A stretch of DNA of 46,614 bases, from IMG/VR virus record IMGVR_UViG_3300046535_000572, positions 1 through 46,614 of that record. One strand, written 5' to 3'. This DNA is from a virus. Each line of letters begins with the position of its first letter. The stretch's first letter is position 1. The notes beneath the pieces were generated by a model, which saw only the letters and a list, made by a program, of their open reading frames with translations, searched no databases and had not been told where the DNA came from. The position numbers and the translations under genes are program-made. Below, piece by piece: positions 28,786 to 38,338 of the stretch.

Positions 28786-30929
28786 GCCAGCCCTCCCATC
28801 ACCTTGGGGTGCCGCTTGGTGTTGGCGAGCGCGCCGGAGATGCCACGAGCGCCCGCGCGCGGCGCGGAGGTGGACCGGTGGCTGACCGGCGGCAGCATGG
28901 CGTTGAGGGCGGCGATCTTGTCGCGCCCGACATGTTGGGCCGCGCGCGGCGTCAGAACCGCCTCCCCCGGCGTCAGCATGGACGGGACCGTGTCTTCCAT
29001 GCCCTGTCCCGGCACCGTAGAGACCCCGCCCGCGTAACCGGTGCGGAAGTACCCCATACTGGGCGCACCCCAGCCAGGGGGCAGCTGTGAGGCTCCTGAC
29101 GCCGCCTTCTTCGGAGACCTGGATTCCATCATCTGCGACAGGCCCTCGTCGATATTATTGGCGGCGTCGGCCGTTTTGTCCCTGAAGGCGTCCCCGCCCA
29201 TGATCTGATCGCCGAGATCGGCGTCGTCCATGTTGGGAGCCTGGACGTTATCGGTTCCGAAGGCGAACTGCTTCCATGCTGGGAATGTCCTTGGATCAGC
29301 AAATGGCGCTGCACGGGGGTCATTGAGGACCGCTCGCCCAGCAGTGCGGGAGTACATAGGCCCCATATGATCGGGCGAAGCCTGTCGCTCCGCTGCTGTC
29401 AATGGCGTGTATCGTGGAGGACCCACCATCAATTGCTGCGATTGCCCAGTAGGATAAGTCACTGTCGGCCCTGGCTGGACGTCATCCGTGCCATCAGCGA
29501 ACTTCTGAATCTTCGGCACGCCCGCGCCCTTCGGCAGGCGCGTCTTGGGCACGAACGCCGACAGAGCGCCGATGCCCTTGGCCACGCCCGGGCTCGAGGG
29601 CGGGGTGAAGGCGGCGAGGGACGGAGGCACATAGGACGTCCCGCCGGCATATCCCTTGATCGCCAGCTTGCCCTTGGCACCCACCTTGGCGACGTCGTCG
29701 GGATATTTCTCCTGCACCTCCTGCGCCATCGGCCCCACCACCTTCGGGTACGATTTTGGATCGCCTTTGTAACGGTAGGCGTGCATCTCGAGCCCACTCT
29801 TGGGATCCTTGCCGAGCTTGGTGATGTCGGTCTTCATCGACCTGTCCGACGCCTGCCAGAGGCCGGCCGCGGTCTTAGCGCCGCCCATGACAAGGCTCGC
29901 CCAGTCGGTCGGGGTCGTCGTCGTGGTGTTCGACTGTCCCGAGGTCGAGGTGTCGTGCGGCGTCATGCCGAGCGAACTCTCGAGCACGCCGAGCTGCTGC
30001 TGCGGATAATTGAACGCCTGATTGAACTTCGCCATCTGGGAGTTGATTTCGTTCTGCGCCTGCATGCTCTGGCCCGCGCCGGCGGACTGCAGCATGTTGA
30101 AGTTGGCGACGTTGTTCTTGCTCATCGCGTCGCCGGTATTGGTCAGCCCATACGACGCCTGGATGCCGGAGTTGACCGCCGCCTGCTGCGCGGCCTGATT
30201 CTGCGCCGAAGTCGTGTTCAGCGCCCCAGCATTGAACTGCCCCATATTATTAGCGGCGTTCATGTTCTGCAGGCCGACCGTGTTCGCCTGGTTGGCGTTG
30301 AACTGACCCATGTTGTTGGCTTGGCCGACGTCGAACTCGCTCGCCTGCCGCGCCTGGTTGTAATTGGCGTTATTCAACTGCGCGGCCATCTGCGCCATGT
30401 CCATCGCGCCCTGCGCCTGGGTCACGCCTTGCTGAATGCCCTGCCGACTGCCGCCGAACGCATTGGCCGACGACGCCGCGTTCTGCTGCGCGTTCTGGTT
30501 CAGACCCAACTGCTGCTGCATGATCGGCAGGGTCGCGTTGATGACCGACTGCGTGTACGGCGACATGTACGCGCCCAGATTGCTGGACCCCGTCTGCGAT
30601 AATCCCGACTGCGCCGCCGTCACCGGATTCGCCAACGCCGACTGCGCCGCAGTGGTCATCATCGGCGACGTGTTCATCGCATTGAGGTAGCCAGCCGACG
30701 CCGCGTTGTACTGGTCCGCCCCTACATTGCCGCTATTGGCCGCGACATCCCACGACTGCTGCGTCTGCGGCGCGACGTCCGCAACCATCTGCCCCTGATA
30801 TTGCTGCAGCGGCTGCATCGCCACGTTCTGGGCGTAAGCGTAGTTCTGCTGACCAGCATCCGACATCCATTGCGGGATCTGATTGATCTGGTTGGTTGTG
30901 GTGTCGGAAGTGGTGCTGCCGCCGCCCAT
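28782..30929 (-). CDS. Large virion protein with internal S74 domain
   Basis: 715 residues from ATG 30929 (MGGGSTTSDTTTNQINQIPQ). Residues 1-340 are extremely rich in Q, N, A and M with repeats such as NNMGQFNA and NAANNMGQFNAGA, typical of podovirus ejection or tail-hub proteins. Around residues 361-425 lies a Peptidase_S74 intramolecular chaperone domain: SDRSMKTDITKLGKDPKSGL, YRYKGD and VGPMAQEVQEKYPDDV. It is followed by about 290 residues with KFADGTDDVQPGP and TVPGQGMEDTVPSML, the latter a motif common in tail proteins. S74 domains normally sit at the extreme C-terminus and cut themselves off. Confidence 0.82.
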   Translation of the reverse strand: MGGGSTTSDTTTNQINQIPQWMSDAGQQNYAYAQNVAMQPLQQYQGQMVADVAPQTQQSWDVAANSGNVGADQYNAASAGYLNAMNTSPMMTTAAQSALANPVTAAQSGLSQTGSSNLGAYMSPYTQSVINATLPIMQQQLGLNQNAQQNAASSANAFGGSRQGIQQGVTQAQGAMDMAQMAAQLNNANYNQARQASEFDVGQANNMGQFNANQANTVGLQNMNAANNMGQFNAGALNTTSAQNQAAQQAAVNSGIQASYGLTNTGDAMSKNNVANFNMLQSAGAGQSMQAQNEINSQMAKFNQAFNYPQQQLGVLESSLGMTPHDTSTSGQSNTTTTTPTDWASLVMGGAKTAAGLWQASDRSMKTDITKLGKDPKSGLEMHAYRYKGDPKSYPKVVGPMAQEVQEKYPDDVAKVGAKGKLAIKGYAGGTSYVPPSLAAFTPPSSPGVAKGIGALSAFVPKTRLPKGAGVPKIQKFADGTDDVQPGPTVTYPTGQSQQLMVGPPRYTPLTAAERQASPDHMGPMYSRTAGRAVLNDPRAAPFADPRTFPAWKQFAFGTDNVQAPNMDDADLGDQIMGGDAFRDKTADAANNIDEGLSQMMESRSPKKAASGASQLPPGWGAPSMGYFRTGYAGGVSTVPGQGMEDTVPSMLTPGEAVLTPRAAQHVGRDKIAALNAMLPPVSHRSTSAPRAGARGISGALANTKRHPKVMGGLA

Positions 30930-30930
30930 C

Positions 30931-31290
30931 TTACATGTCCCTTTGATAGACGTAATTCTTCGCCTTGACTTTCCAGCCGCGGCGGCGCGCGTCAGGCATC
31001 CAGCCGGTGCGACCATAGGCCTGTATCACGCTCGCGCCTACTTCCGCGGCGAAGATCAGAATGCGATCATGCAGAATGCGAGCCTCATCGAGCCGTCCCA
31101 CGACAGCAAGAACCTCAACAACCTTGGCGCGCGGGTACTGGGCAATACGAGTCAGGGCCCACGATTCGCCCTCGACGAACGACTGCATCCTGCCGTCTGC
31201 TATCAGGTCCAGAATGTCGTTGAGCGTATACAGGCCGCCCATGCGGTCGAGGACGCGAGCAAGCTTGGCATGATAGGGGTGCACGGTCAT
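30931..31290 (-). CDS. Conserved late protein upstream of the S74 gene
   Basis: 119 residues: MTVHPYHAKLARVLDRMGGL, YTLNDILDLIADGRMQSFVE and GRTGWMPDARRRGWKVKAKN. This looks like a family frequently encoded next to podovirus ejection genes and recalls GNAT-like folds, but I cannot state its function. ATGA overlap upstream; one base separates its stop from the next start. Confidence 0.7.
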   Translation of the reverse strand: MTVHPYHAKLARVLDRMGGLYTLNDILDLIADGRMQSFVEGESWALTRIAQYPRAKVVEVLAVVGRLDEARILHDRILIFAAEVGASVIQAYGRTGWMPDARRRGWKVKAKNYVYQRDM

Positions 31291-31985
31291 GGCAACCCCG
31301 ACACGGTCAGGCTGTAATTGCTGATCGCTCCCGCGCCACCGATGCCCCTTATGGCGATGTCGAACCAGTAGCTCGCCGCCACCAATGGCGCACCGACCCC
31401 CGAAGCCGAGAAGCTCCCCGAAGCCCCCGCCGTCGGGGCAACGAACGCAGCCGGCGAACCAATCATTGTCCCAGCCAGAGCCGCGCCGGTGGTCGGGGGC
31501 GTCCCCGTGCCGAAGCAGACCACAACATCGGTCTCGCCGTTGGTGACGGTGTTGGAGATCCCCCCAACCGCCACCGCTATCGCCTGATACTCCCCCTGTG
31601 GGGTAAAGGTGATCGCCAGCCCAACCATATGATAGGCGGAGCCACTGGTTGCCTGCGACCCAACGCGCGAGCGCGTCTCGATGTTTGTCGTAGTTATTGG
31701 CGAGAAGGTGATGACCGGCGTCGTCTCCTTGCCGGTCCCAGGCGTTATCGCAGTCGAAAGCAGCAACCCGGCGTCATTGACCGAGAACTTGAAAACCCTG
31801 CCGCCAAGGGACGTCATATAAACGTGCGGCGTCGAGGACTGCAGACCGAACCTGTCGGTAAAGCTGGTGCGGCACCACAGTGAAAACCGACGCAGGTAAT
31901 CGGGCAGCGCCTGGGGCACCCCCGGCAACGGCGGCAGATCGGGCGGCGGCAGCGCGGAGGGAGGGGTGACCGTCGTGGCGACCAT
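31287..31985 (-). CDS. Virion protein, beta-rich
   Basis: 232 residues. Proline-rich start (PPSALPPPDLPPLPGVPQAL), then beta-rich sequence with GLAITFTPQGEYQAIAVAVG and a glycine-rich end. Coupled with the nozzle-like gene upstream. No family recognised; probably a tail component. Confidence 0.65.
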   Translation of the reverse strand: MVATTVTPPSALPPPDLPPLPGVPQALPDYLRRFSLWCRTSFTDRFGLQSSTPHVYMTSLGGRVFKFSVNDAGLLLSTAITPGTGKETTPVITFSPITTTNIETRSRVGSQATSGSAYHMVGLAITFTPQGEYQAIAVAVGGISNTVTNGETDVVVCFGTGTPPTTGAALAGTMIGSPAAFVAPTAGASGSFSASGVGAPLVAASYWFDIAIRGIGGAGAISNYSLTVSGLP

Positions 31986-33805
31986 CAGCGGTCTCCCCGC
32001 GGCACGACGTCGATCAGGTGGGCCCCAACCGTCACCGGCAAGACTTCTGGGCCAATAATCTCGAACCGGAGCCGGATGTCGCGGCCGGTGGTCCTGAAAT
32101 CAACGTATCCGTCTGGCCGCACCTGGGCCGGTTCAGTCTGGTTCTCGGGCACCCCCGCACTGCGCGAATTGCGATAAAATAACCTGTACTGGACATTCGT
32201 GATGTCGCCCTCGATGTCGGGGATCATCTGCTTGACCGTCATCAATTGCGGGCCGAGGTTGAGGTCGAAGGTCTCCGCAAACGGTAAATCTGCGTTGCCG
32301 TAGACCGAGCCAAGCTCGTGGCGAAAGGCGACGAGACCATCGGCCATGATGGTGTAGGCGTTATAGGCCGAGGTGTTGCCGGCGGAACGCGACATCTGCG
32401 CCTGTGAGAACCATCCCTCTTTATAGTTGTAGATCATCGCCCTGGTGTTGTGCAGCTGGCCGACCTGCGGATAAAACCACCAGAACTCATTGAAGTCGCT
32501 GACATGCGCGCAGCAGGCCTCCTCACGCACATTCAAAAGCTCAATGTCGTCGAGGATCCACGGGCGAATCAGACACACCACCGGCAGGATCGAGGTGCCG
32601 TCATAGGAATACAAACCCTGGTCCGACATCCAGATCGCCATCGCGGTCGTCGTGACCATGCTCTGTGGACTCCACGGAGCACAGTTGTCGCCAATTTCCT
32701 CCGCGTTGTAGATGTACGGGGCCCCCAAGAAGCGCGATCGATAACATTTCTTCCCGGTCCAGAGCAGCGTTCCCGTCCTGGTGGAGAGCGCGGTGATGAT
32801 CGGACTCGCCGGCTCAAGGTCGAGGAAGCCGGATTGGGAAACGACATTGCTATAGTCCCAAGCGCCTGGGTTCTCCTGGTCACACCAGGCGAAGCGATTG
32901 AAGCCGCCGCCGCCATTGGATGCCGTACTGTCGGTGCCGTCCCCAAACGACCCGCAAATGATAATGAAGCGTTCCGGCGTGATGACGAAGCAGCGCCCGA
33001 ACGGCACCGTCCCGCGACCTGCGTCAGCCACCTGCGCAGCCGCGGGAATAAACGCAAAATCCGGAGCGGTGGTGAACGACAATTTATCCTTGATATGCTT
33101 CCGGATGGTGCTGGCGCTCAACGCGCCCGCCGTCAGGTGCAGCGCCGTGCTACCACTGGGAAACGTCGACACAGTGCCAACAAGCTGCTTGGTCGTATTG
33201 TTGAAGACGCTCATGCCGGCTACGACCGCGCCTGGGTTCGGCTGACCCATGGTTATGGACGTGTCGCCGACAGCCCATGGCAGACTGCCGCGAAGAGTGG
33301 CGACGGTGGATGCCGGCGGAAGCGTCGGGTCGAACTTCAACAGCCGCCCATCGGCCGAGGTCATGGCGTAGAGAATCGAGCCAAAATTATCGAGAGAGTA
33401 TGCGTCCGGAAGCTCGCTGATCTGGTGCGCCACCGGCGGATCCCGCGGCGTGCCGTAAGTCCCCGCACCGTAGTAACCGTCGCCATAGCCGCCGCCCGGC
33501 CCAAAGGGGGGCTCGATCCCGTCAGTCGGCGTGATCTCGGTCAGAGCACCGTTGGTTTCAATGTATAGATTCTGCTCGCATAAATAGGCCGTGTAATACT
33601 GATAATTAAGGTCATACCATCCATGGATCGCCTTGCAGCGGGAAGCGAAAGTGAAGTCATACTGGGCTTGCCCACCCATGGGCGAAAGCTGCCCCTCTGA
33701 CCAGCGCACAAGGTTGACTTCAGCCCAATTGCTCGAGCGTTGCTTTTTGGTGGCTTTGGAAACCACCCCTCCTGGTATTTCGATCGGCTGAAATTTGGTG
33801 GTCAT
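31985..33805 (-). CDS. Tail nozzle / DNA-stabilisation-like protein
   Basis: 606 residues. Starts with FQPIEIPGGVVSKATKKQRS, then WAEVNLVRWSEGQLSPMGG, a motif shared by large podovirus tail proteins that sit below the portal and adaptor (gp10-like or nozzle proteins). Later segments such as CKAIHGWYDLNYQYYTAYLC and LYAMTSADGRLLKFDP suggest a beta-propeller. Size, position and motif support a tail hub; the exact family is not certain. Confidence 0.7.
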   Translation of the reverse strand: MTTKFQPIEIPGGVVSKATKKQRSSNWAEVNLVRWSEGQLSPMGGQAQYDFTFASRCKAIHGWYDLNYQYYTAYLCEQNLYIETNGALTEITPTDGIEPPFGPGGGYGDGYYGAGTYGTPRDPPVAHQISELPDAYSLDNFGSILYAMTSADGRLLKFDPTLPPASTVATLRGSLPWAVGDTSITMGQPNPGAVVAGMSVFNNTTKQLVGTVSTFPSGSTALHLTAGALSASTIRKHIKDKLSFTTAPDFAFIPAAAQVADAGRGTVPFGRCFVITPERFIIICGSFGDGTDSTASNGGGGFNRFAWCDQENPGAWDYSNVVSQSGFLDLEPASPIITALSTRTGTLLWTGKKCYRSRFLGAPYIYNAEEIGDNCAPWSPQSMVTTTAMAIWMSDQGLYSYDGTSILPVVCLIRPWILDDIELLNVREEACCAHVSDFNEFWWFYPQVGQLHNTRAMIYNYKEGWFSQAQMSRSAGNTSAYNAYTIMADGLVAFRHELGSVYGNADLPFAETFDLNLGPQLMTVKQMIPDIEGDITNVQYRLFYRNSRSAGVPENQTEPAQVRPDGYVDFRTTGRDIRLRFEIIGPEVLPVTVGAHLIDVVPRGDR

Positions 33806-34428
33806 GACGCGCGGATGATGAAGTTGATGACGACGTAGGGCGGGATGTTGTTATGAGCAGTTCCAGAGCCGGCCGTATTGGTGGCGGTGATGCCGGTGAA
33901 GGCCGGCTGGGTGGTAATGTCGACGACATTCTGGCCCGCACCCCCGGTGGCGGAATGACCGCCGCCAGATGTGGCCACGACATTGTTGACGGCATGGCTA
34001 TGCTGCTTGTCGGTGATAGGGTGAGTATGGGAGGGCAACTCCGCGGTGGTGAGGACATGCGTCGCCTCGCCGCCGGTCGACGCCAGGGCGTAGCCGGTGC
34101 CCGCGCCGATGGGGAACTTCTGCTGCAGATTGGGCAGCAGGAAACTCCCCCCAGCACCGCCATACGTATAGCCGATAACCGCGAACAGCGCCGCGTAGGT
34201 CGTCGTCGAGAGCGACAAGCCGTTGCAGATGAGCCAGTTGATAGCCGGCCCCGTACTCCCGGCCGCGAACATCGCGATCGAGCCGACCGGCAGACCCGCC
34301 TGCTGATTGGCGAACATCTGCGCGTCGATGGTCACCAGGTCGCCATTGAGCGAATCGCCCCAGGTCGTGGCGGCGTGGCCGACATCCGGCATAACCATGC
34401 GATAATGAACGGTCTGGGTATCAGCCAT
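33802..34428 (-). CDS. Phage tail-collar domain protein
   Basis: 208 residues. Contains the tail-collar pattern: GLPVGSIAMFAAGSTGPAIN, WLICNGLSLS, YGGAGGSFLLPNLQQKFPIG and HTHPITDKQHSHAV, ending IPPYVVINFIIRAS. Such proteins form short fibres or baseplate tips. ATGA/TGATG coupling with neighbours. Confidence 0.9.
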   Translation of the reverse strand: MADTQTVHYRMVMPDVGHAATTWGDSLNGDLVTIDAQMFANQQAGLPVGSIAMFAAGSTGPAINWLICNGLSLSTTTYAALFAVIGYTYGGAGGSFLLPNLQQKFPIGAGTGYALASTGGEATHVLTTAELPSHTHPITDKQHSHAVNNVVATSGGGHSATGGAGQNVVDITTQPAFTGITATNTAGSGTAHNNIPPYVVINFIIRAS

Positions 34429-37400
34429 CAGTACAATTCCGCATCCAGAGCAATATCCCAGATCGCCGACACCGTGCCCACCGCCGTCGCCGTCGCCGTC
34501 GCAACGTAGTTCGAGGGGGTCACCGTTCCGATAGTCAGGGTGTTCATCGAAACAAAAGCAGGATTACTCGTCGCCGGGGCCGGGATGGCGCGCATCGTGG
34601 TGACGAACTGCAGCGTCGCCGACAGCTTCGACCCAATCGGGGTCGTATAGCCGTAGAGCTGCTGCTGCTGCAGGAACTGATAATGGCGCTGACAGTCGCT
34701 CAGATTCTTGGCCAGGGTCGATCGCTCGAACGGCGTCGCGACCGAACCGGTCTCGAGCTTGACGCCGGTGATCTGCATCGTCGCGGCGTTGGTCCTGACA
34801 AGACTGGACGCGCCGGCCGCGCCGATGAAGGATCCGTTCGCCCAGGCATTGGCGGCCCCGCGATTATTGGCCCCCGCCCCGAGATCGAAGAACAGGCACG
34901 CCCCGATCCCGTTGCCGCTCAACGTCCAGGCTCCCGATCCGCCGATGTCCGGTGGAATGGTGACGGCGACCTTCGTCCACACGCTAGGAGACGGAACCAG
35001 GAAAGTGAACGGATAGGAGCGCGACCGCGTACTCGCCCCGTTGCAGATCGCGCCGCTGAAGGTGCCGCTGATCTGTCCGGTCACCAAGACCCAGAACGAT
35101 AGCGTGACCGGCTGTGCCTCCACCGTCCCCCACATGAAGTCGCTGACCATGTCAGCTTCGATCGGCTGACGAAGGACAAAACTGTCGGTCGCGCCAAGAG
35201 TCGGGACAGGAGCTATCGTCGACAGCAACAAGCAATACGGAAACGGCGGCGCGTCGACCGAAGCCGGAGTCGCAATCCGCTGCCACTGAATCTTACTGCT
35301 CTGGGAGGCGTAGTACCCCCAACGGTCTATTGTATAATTGCTGCTTCCTGTTCCTGCCGCGCCGTTGTTGCGCTGATCGATCCGCATGTCGCCGTTGATG
35401 ATGCGATTGCCGGTCGAACCGACGCCGACGAAAGTGTGCGTGGTGGGGTCGACCGCCCCGATCGGCACCCAGGTGTTGGTATTGTCGAGCACCTGGACGA
35501 GTTCAGCCCCCGTCGAGGGGACAATCCCCATCTCCGCCGGCGTGGTCGTCGGCGCAGCCTTAGCGACGACAAGGATCTGATTGGTAAGCGGCGCGGTGAG
35601 CAAGCCCACCGAGTTCTGACCGATGACAAAGCATCCGATGTTGTTGCCGATATCGGAATTTAAGGTGAAGTAGGTCGGCGCATTCGCCGCCCCGGGAATG
35701 ATAACCCCGTTGCTCGCCCACTGGAAGGAAAACACCGGCGGGTCAGTTACGGTCGGCGACCAGCTGCCGGGATTGCAGAGCAGCGTGCTCCCGACCTGGC
35801 TGTTTCCTGAAATGAAGGGTTGACTGTTGATGGTCGGGGGCACCCCAGCGGCAGGCGCAGTTATCGGCCCGATCGAATTGGTCGTGATCGGCGCGGCCGG
35901 CCCATTCACATTGGTCGCGACGACGATGCAGGAGATGCTGGTGCCCAGATCAGCGGTGACCGTAATGTAAGTTGCTATTACGTCCGGTGGTCCGATTACC
36001 GTCGTGTCTCGCTTCCACTGAAAAGTGAAGGTGGGGGAGCCGTTCCAATCCCCCGGATTGCAAGTAAGCGTATTCCCCTGGGTAGCCGATCCCGAAATGC
36101 TCGGCGGGGTATTCACCGTCGGTATCTGGTTCACCAGGACCGTGTTGGTCGTGAAGGACGTCGCGCCGTTCACATTGGTCGCGGTGATGACGCAGCCGAC
36201 ATTTAGCGTGGAGTCGGCGGATGCGGTCGTGTATGTTTGCGACGTTCCGCCAGGAGAGATATTCGTCCCGCCTCGCTTCCATTGATAAGTGAAAGTTGGC
36301 GAGCCGGTCCATACCCCATTATTACAGGTCAAGAGAACGCCGACGTTCTGCGACCCAGACGGAGTGACGCTTGGATTGGTGGTGATCTGCGGAACGTCCA
36401 CCATCGTAATGGCGTTGGTGATAAATGCTGAACTCGTTCCAGCTGTGTTAACCGCCGTCACCGAACAAGTGATAGCAGCTCCTGTATCGGTCGGCCTTAC
36501 GGTTAGATAGTCAGGCGAGTCCGTTCCAACGGGCGTGGCCCCGCGTAGCCATTGATAATGATAGGTGGTCACCGAACCCACCCATGTCCCGTGATCGCAA
36601 TGAAGGGTGCTGGTTACCAGAGTGCTTCCCGAAATGGACGGGACGGGCGTGCCGACGGTGGGAATTAACGTAATCGTTCCCGATCCCGAGGCAGTGATCG
36701 CACTTGAGCCCCCCGCATTGCTGGCGGTAACGACGCAGGTTATGGTCTTGCCGTTCTGGGCGCTTGTGACTACGCAGCTGCTCGACGACGTCGCCTGAAG
36801 AACCGTCGTCCCCGTCGCGACGTCGGTCGCCTGGAATGAGTACACATACCCCGTCGGCGAACCCGTCCACGTCCCCGTCGTGCAATTGAATGTCGTCGGC
36901 ACGGTGGTGGTTGTGCCGGTCGGCGTCAGGGCAGGCAGGTTTGCGCCGCCCGTATTGGTCGGCGGCGCGACGCCACCGCTCGCCGTGTGATACTCCGTCG
37001 ACAGGGTTAGCATCCGGTCGAGGCGGTGAGTGTAAAACAAGTTCAGCGGATTTTGCGAAGCCGCGACCAAAGTCCTTTCATCAAAGAATTTGTTAACGAT
37101 AATTCCGTAGGCGACCCGATGATGTTGCACAACCCCCGACGACTCGGTCAGCATCGCATAATAAGACCCGCTCGCAATCGCGGTAAAATTACGATTTGCC
37201 TTGCTAACCGATATCGCCCCCGTAGTTAAGTCATTAACAACAATGATGCCCTTACCGCCAGTGCCGGTCTTGTACGAAACGGCCCAATAATAACAATGCC
37301 CATTTTGAGGGTTTTGTGGCAGAATGTCAAACAATGAATTCTGCGTTGATCCACCTATGCCAAAGAGAAAGCCATTGGTGCTACTAAAACTAAGCACAGG

Positions 37401-37823
37401 GCCAAAGTTCATCGTCGTAAGTATGGTTTGGGTTCCCGAGACTCCATCTTGTATGACTTGCATAATTGCGACAAGCGTAACTTCAGCCATCGTCTCCTGA
37501 ATAGCAGGAGCGGTAAAACGAGCCGATCCGGTGCTTGCCGCAGTGGCAAAAATCGCAGGACCAACTGGAGTCATCGTCGTATGGTTTTGATTAATAGCGC
37601 CGGCAACGCTAATCGTATTGCTTACGAGGTCATAGTAGGTTCCTCCCTGTGCTCCCGCTGTTGCTTGAGGGGTGTTCGTAAGGTTCAGGCCGCCATTCGG
37701 TAGTGTGTAGGCAGCCAGCCGCAGCCTACTACCATAGAAAGGATGGTTCTTGTTCAGATGCGGCAGCCCGCCTGGATACTGAAGGGCCGAACGCCTATTA
37801 TGAGGGAGAACAATCCGCGCCAT
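34428..37823 (-). CDS. Giant tail fibre with Ig-like repeats
   Basis: 1131 residues from ATG 37823 (MARIVLPHNRR), the largest gene here. The first 300 residues look like a concanavalin/LamG-type beta-sandwich (KGIIVVNDLTTGAISVSKAN). Then come about five Ig-like units of roughly 90 residues with the repeated core L-x-C-x-x-G-x-W-x-GSPTFTYQWKR. The C-terminal 300 residues start NRIINGDMRIDQRNNG, a motif typical of phage fibre tips, followed by a carbohydrate-binding-like domain (IDRWGYYASQSSKIQWQRI). Probably the main receptor-binding protein. Repeats may help host-range change by recombination. Confidence 0.83.
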   Translation of the reverse strand: MARIVLPHNRRSALQYPGGLPHLNKNHPFYGSRLRLAAYTLPNGGLNLTNTPQATAGAQGGTYYDLVSNTISVAGAINQNHTTMTPVGPAIFATAASTGSARFTAPAIQETMAEVTLVAIMQVIQDGVSGTQTILTTMNFGPVLSFSSTNGFLFGIGGSTQNSLFDILPQNPQNGHCYYWAVSYKTGTGGKGIIVVNDLTTGAISVSKANRNFTAIASGSYYAMLTESSGVVQHHRVAYGIIVNKFFDERTLVAASQNPLNLFYTHRLDRMLTLSTEYHTASGGVAPPTNTGGANLPALTPTGTTTTVPTTFNCTTGTWTGSPTGYVYSFQATDVATGTTVLQATSSSSCVVTSAQNGKTITCVVTASNAGGSSAITASGSGTITLIPTVGTPVPSISGSTLVTSTLHCDHGTWVGSVTTYHYQWLRGATPVGTDSPDYLTVRPTDTGAAITCSVTAVNTAGTSSAFITNAITMVDVPQITTNPSVTPSGSQNVGVLLTCNNGVWTGSPTFTYQWKRGGTNISPGGTSQTYTTASADSTLNVGCVITATNVNGATSFTTNTVLVNQIPTVNTPPSISGSATQGNTLTCNPGDWNGSPTFTFQWKRDTTVIGPPDVIATYITVTADLGTSISCIVVATNVNGPAAPITTNSIGPITAPAAGVPPTINSQPFISGNSQVGSTLLCNPGSWSPTVTDPPVFSFQWASNGVIIPGAANAPTYFTLNSDIGNNIGCFVIGQNSVGLLTAPLTNQILVVAKAAPTTTPAEMGIVPSTGAELVQVLDNTNTWVPIGAVDPTTHTFVGVGSTGNRIINGDMRIDQRNNGAAGTGSSNYTIDRWGYYASQSSKIQWQRIATPASVDAPPFPYCLLLSTIAPVPTLGATDSFVLRQPIEADMVSDFMWGTVEAQPVTLSFWVLVTGQISGTFSGAICNGASTRSRSYPFTFLVPSPSVWTKVAVTIPPDIGGSGAWTLSGNGIGACLFFDLGAGANNRGAANAWANGSFIGAAGASSLVRTNAATMQITGVKLETGSVATPFERSTLAKNLSDCQRHYQFLQQQQLYGYTTPIGSKLSATLQFVTTMRAIPAPATSNPAFVSMNTLTIGTVTPSNYVATATATAVGTVSAIWDIALDAELY

Positions 37824-37825
37824 GA

Positions 37826-38335
37826 TCAGCTCTTGCTGGTGTTGATGTTGCCCGTCATAAACTTGAGAGTGTTGGTCGTCCCGAACGCCACACCCAGACC
37901 GTTCTGAATGACCCAAGCGAAGGTGGCTTGCGGCAACAGGAGCCCACCCCGACCCGACCAAATATTGGTCGAATTAGCGGTAAGTGATACTCCGATAGGA
38001 GGCGTGAGAACCGCCAGCGGCTCCCAGGTCGGCGTCAGGGCAGCCGCCGTACCCGCCGTGAGCCGCCCATCGCCATAGGTGACGGTGTCGTCCAGTAAGT
38101 CCGCAATCCAGACGGATATGTAGGCTCCGGAACTCAGCGGGCCCGTTGACCCAACGGTGCCCTTAAAAGAAATCTTGACCAACTGATCGAGATTGGTGCT
38201 TAGATCATTCGCATATGTAGCCGCTCCCATGATGCTCGAACCGCTGGCGAGCCCATTAAGCTCGGCAGTGGTTAAGCAATTCGTCCATGTCGTCCCGGTA
38301 AGACGGCCGACTTCAAGGCCGGTAATGTTAGCCAT
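37826..38335 (-). CDS. Tail fibre-associated protein
   Basis: 169 residues, MANITGLEVGRLTGTTWTNC at the start, beta-rich (SFKGTVGSTGPLSSGAYISV). Position among fibre genes suggests a tail role. Two bases separate its stop from the giant fibre start. No family recognised. Confidence 0.7.
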   Translation of the reverse strand: MANITGLEVGRLTGTTWTNCLTTAELNGLASGSSIMGAATYANDLSTNLDQLVKISFKGTVGSTGPLSSGAYISVWIADLLDDTVTYGDGRLTAGTAAALTPTWEPLAVLTPPIGVSLTANSTNIWSGRGGLLLPQATFAWVIQNGLGVAFGTTNTLKFMTGNINTSKS

Positions 38336-38338
38336 GGT

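Noticed and set aside
29367-30602. 411-codon plus-strand frame
   Set aside because: Antisense shadow of the Q/N-rich virion protein at 28782-30929; arginine/leucine-biased with no recognisable motif.
32450-33568. 372-codon plus-strand frame
   Set aside because: Antisense of the nozzle-like protein; no start signal and arginine-rich nonsense composition.
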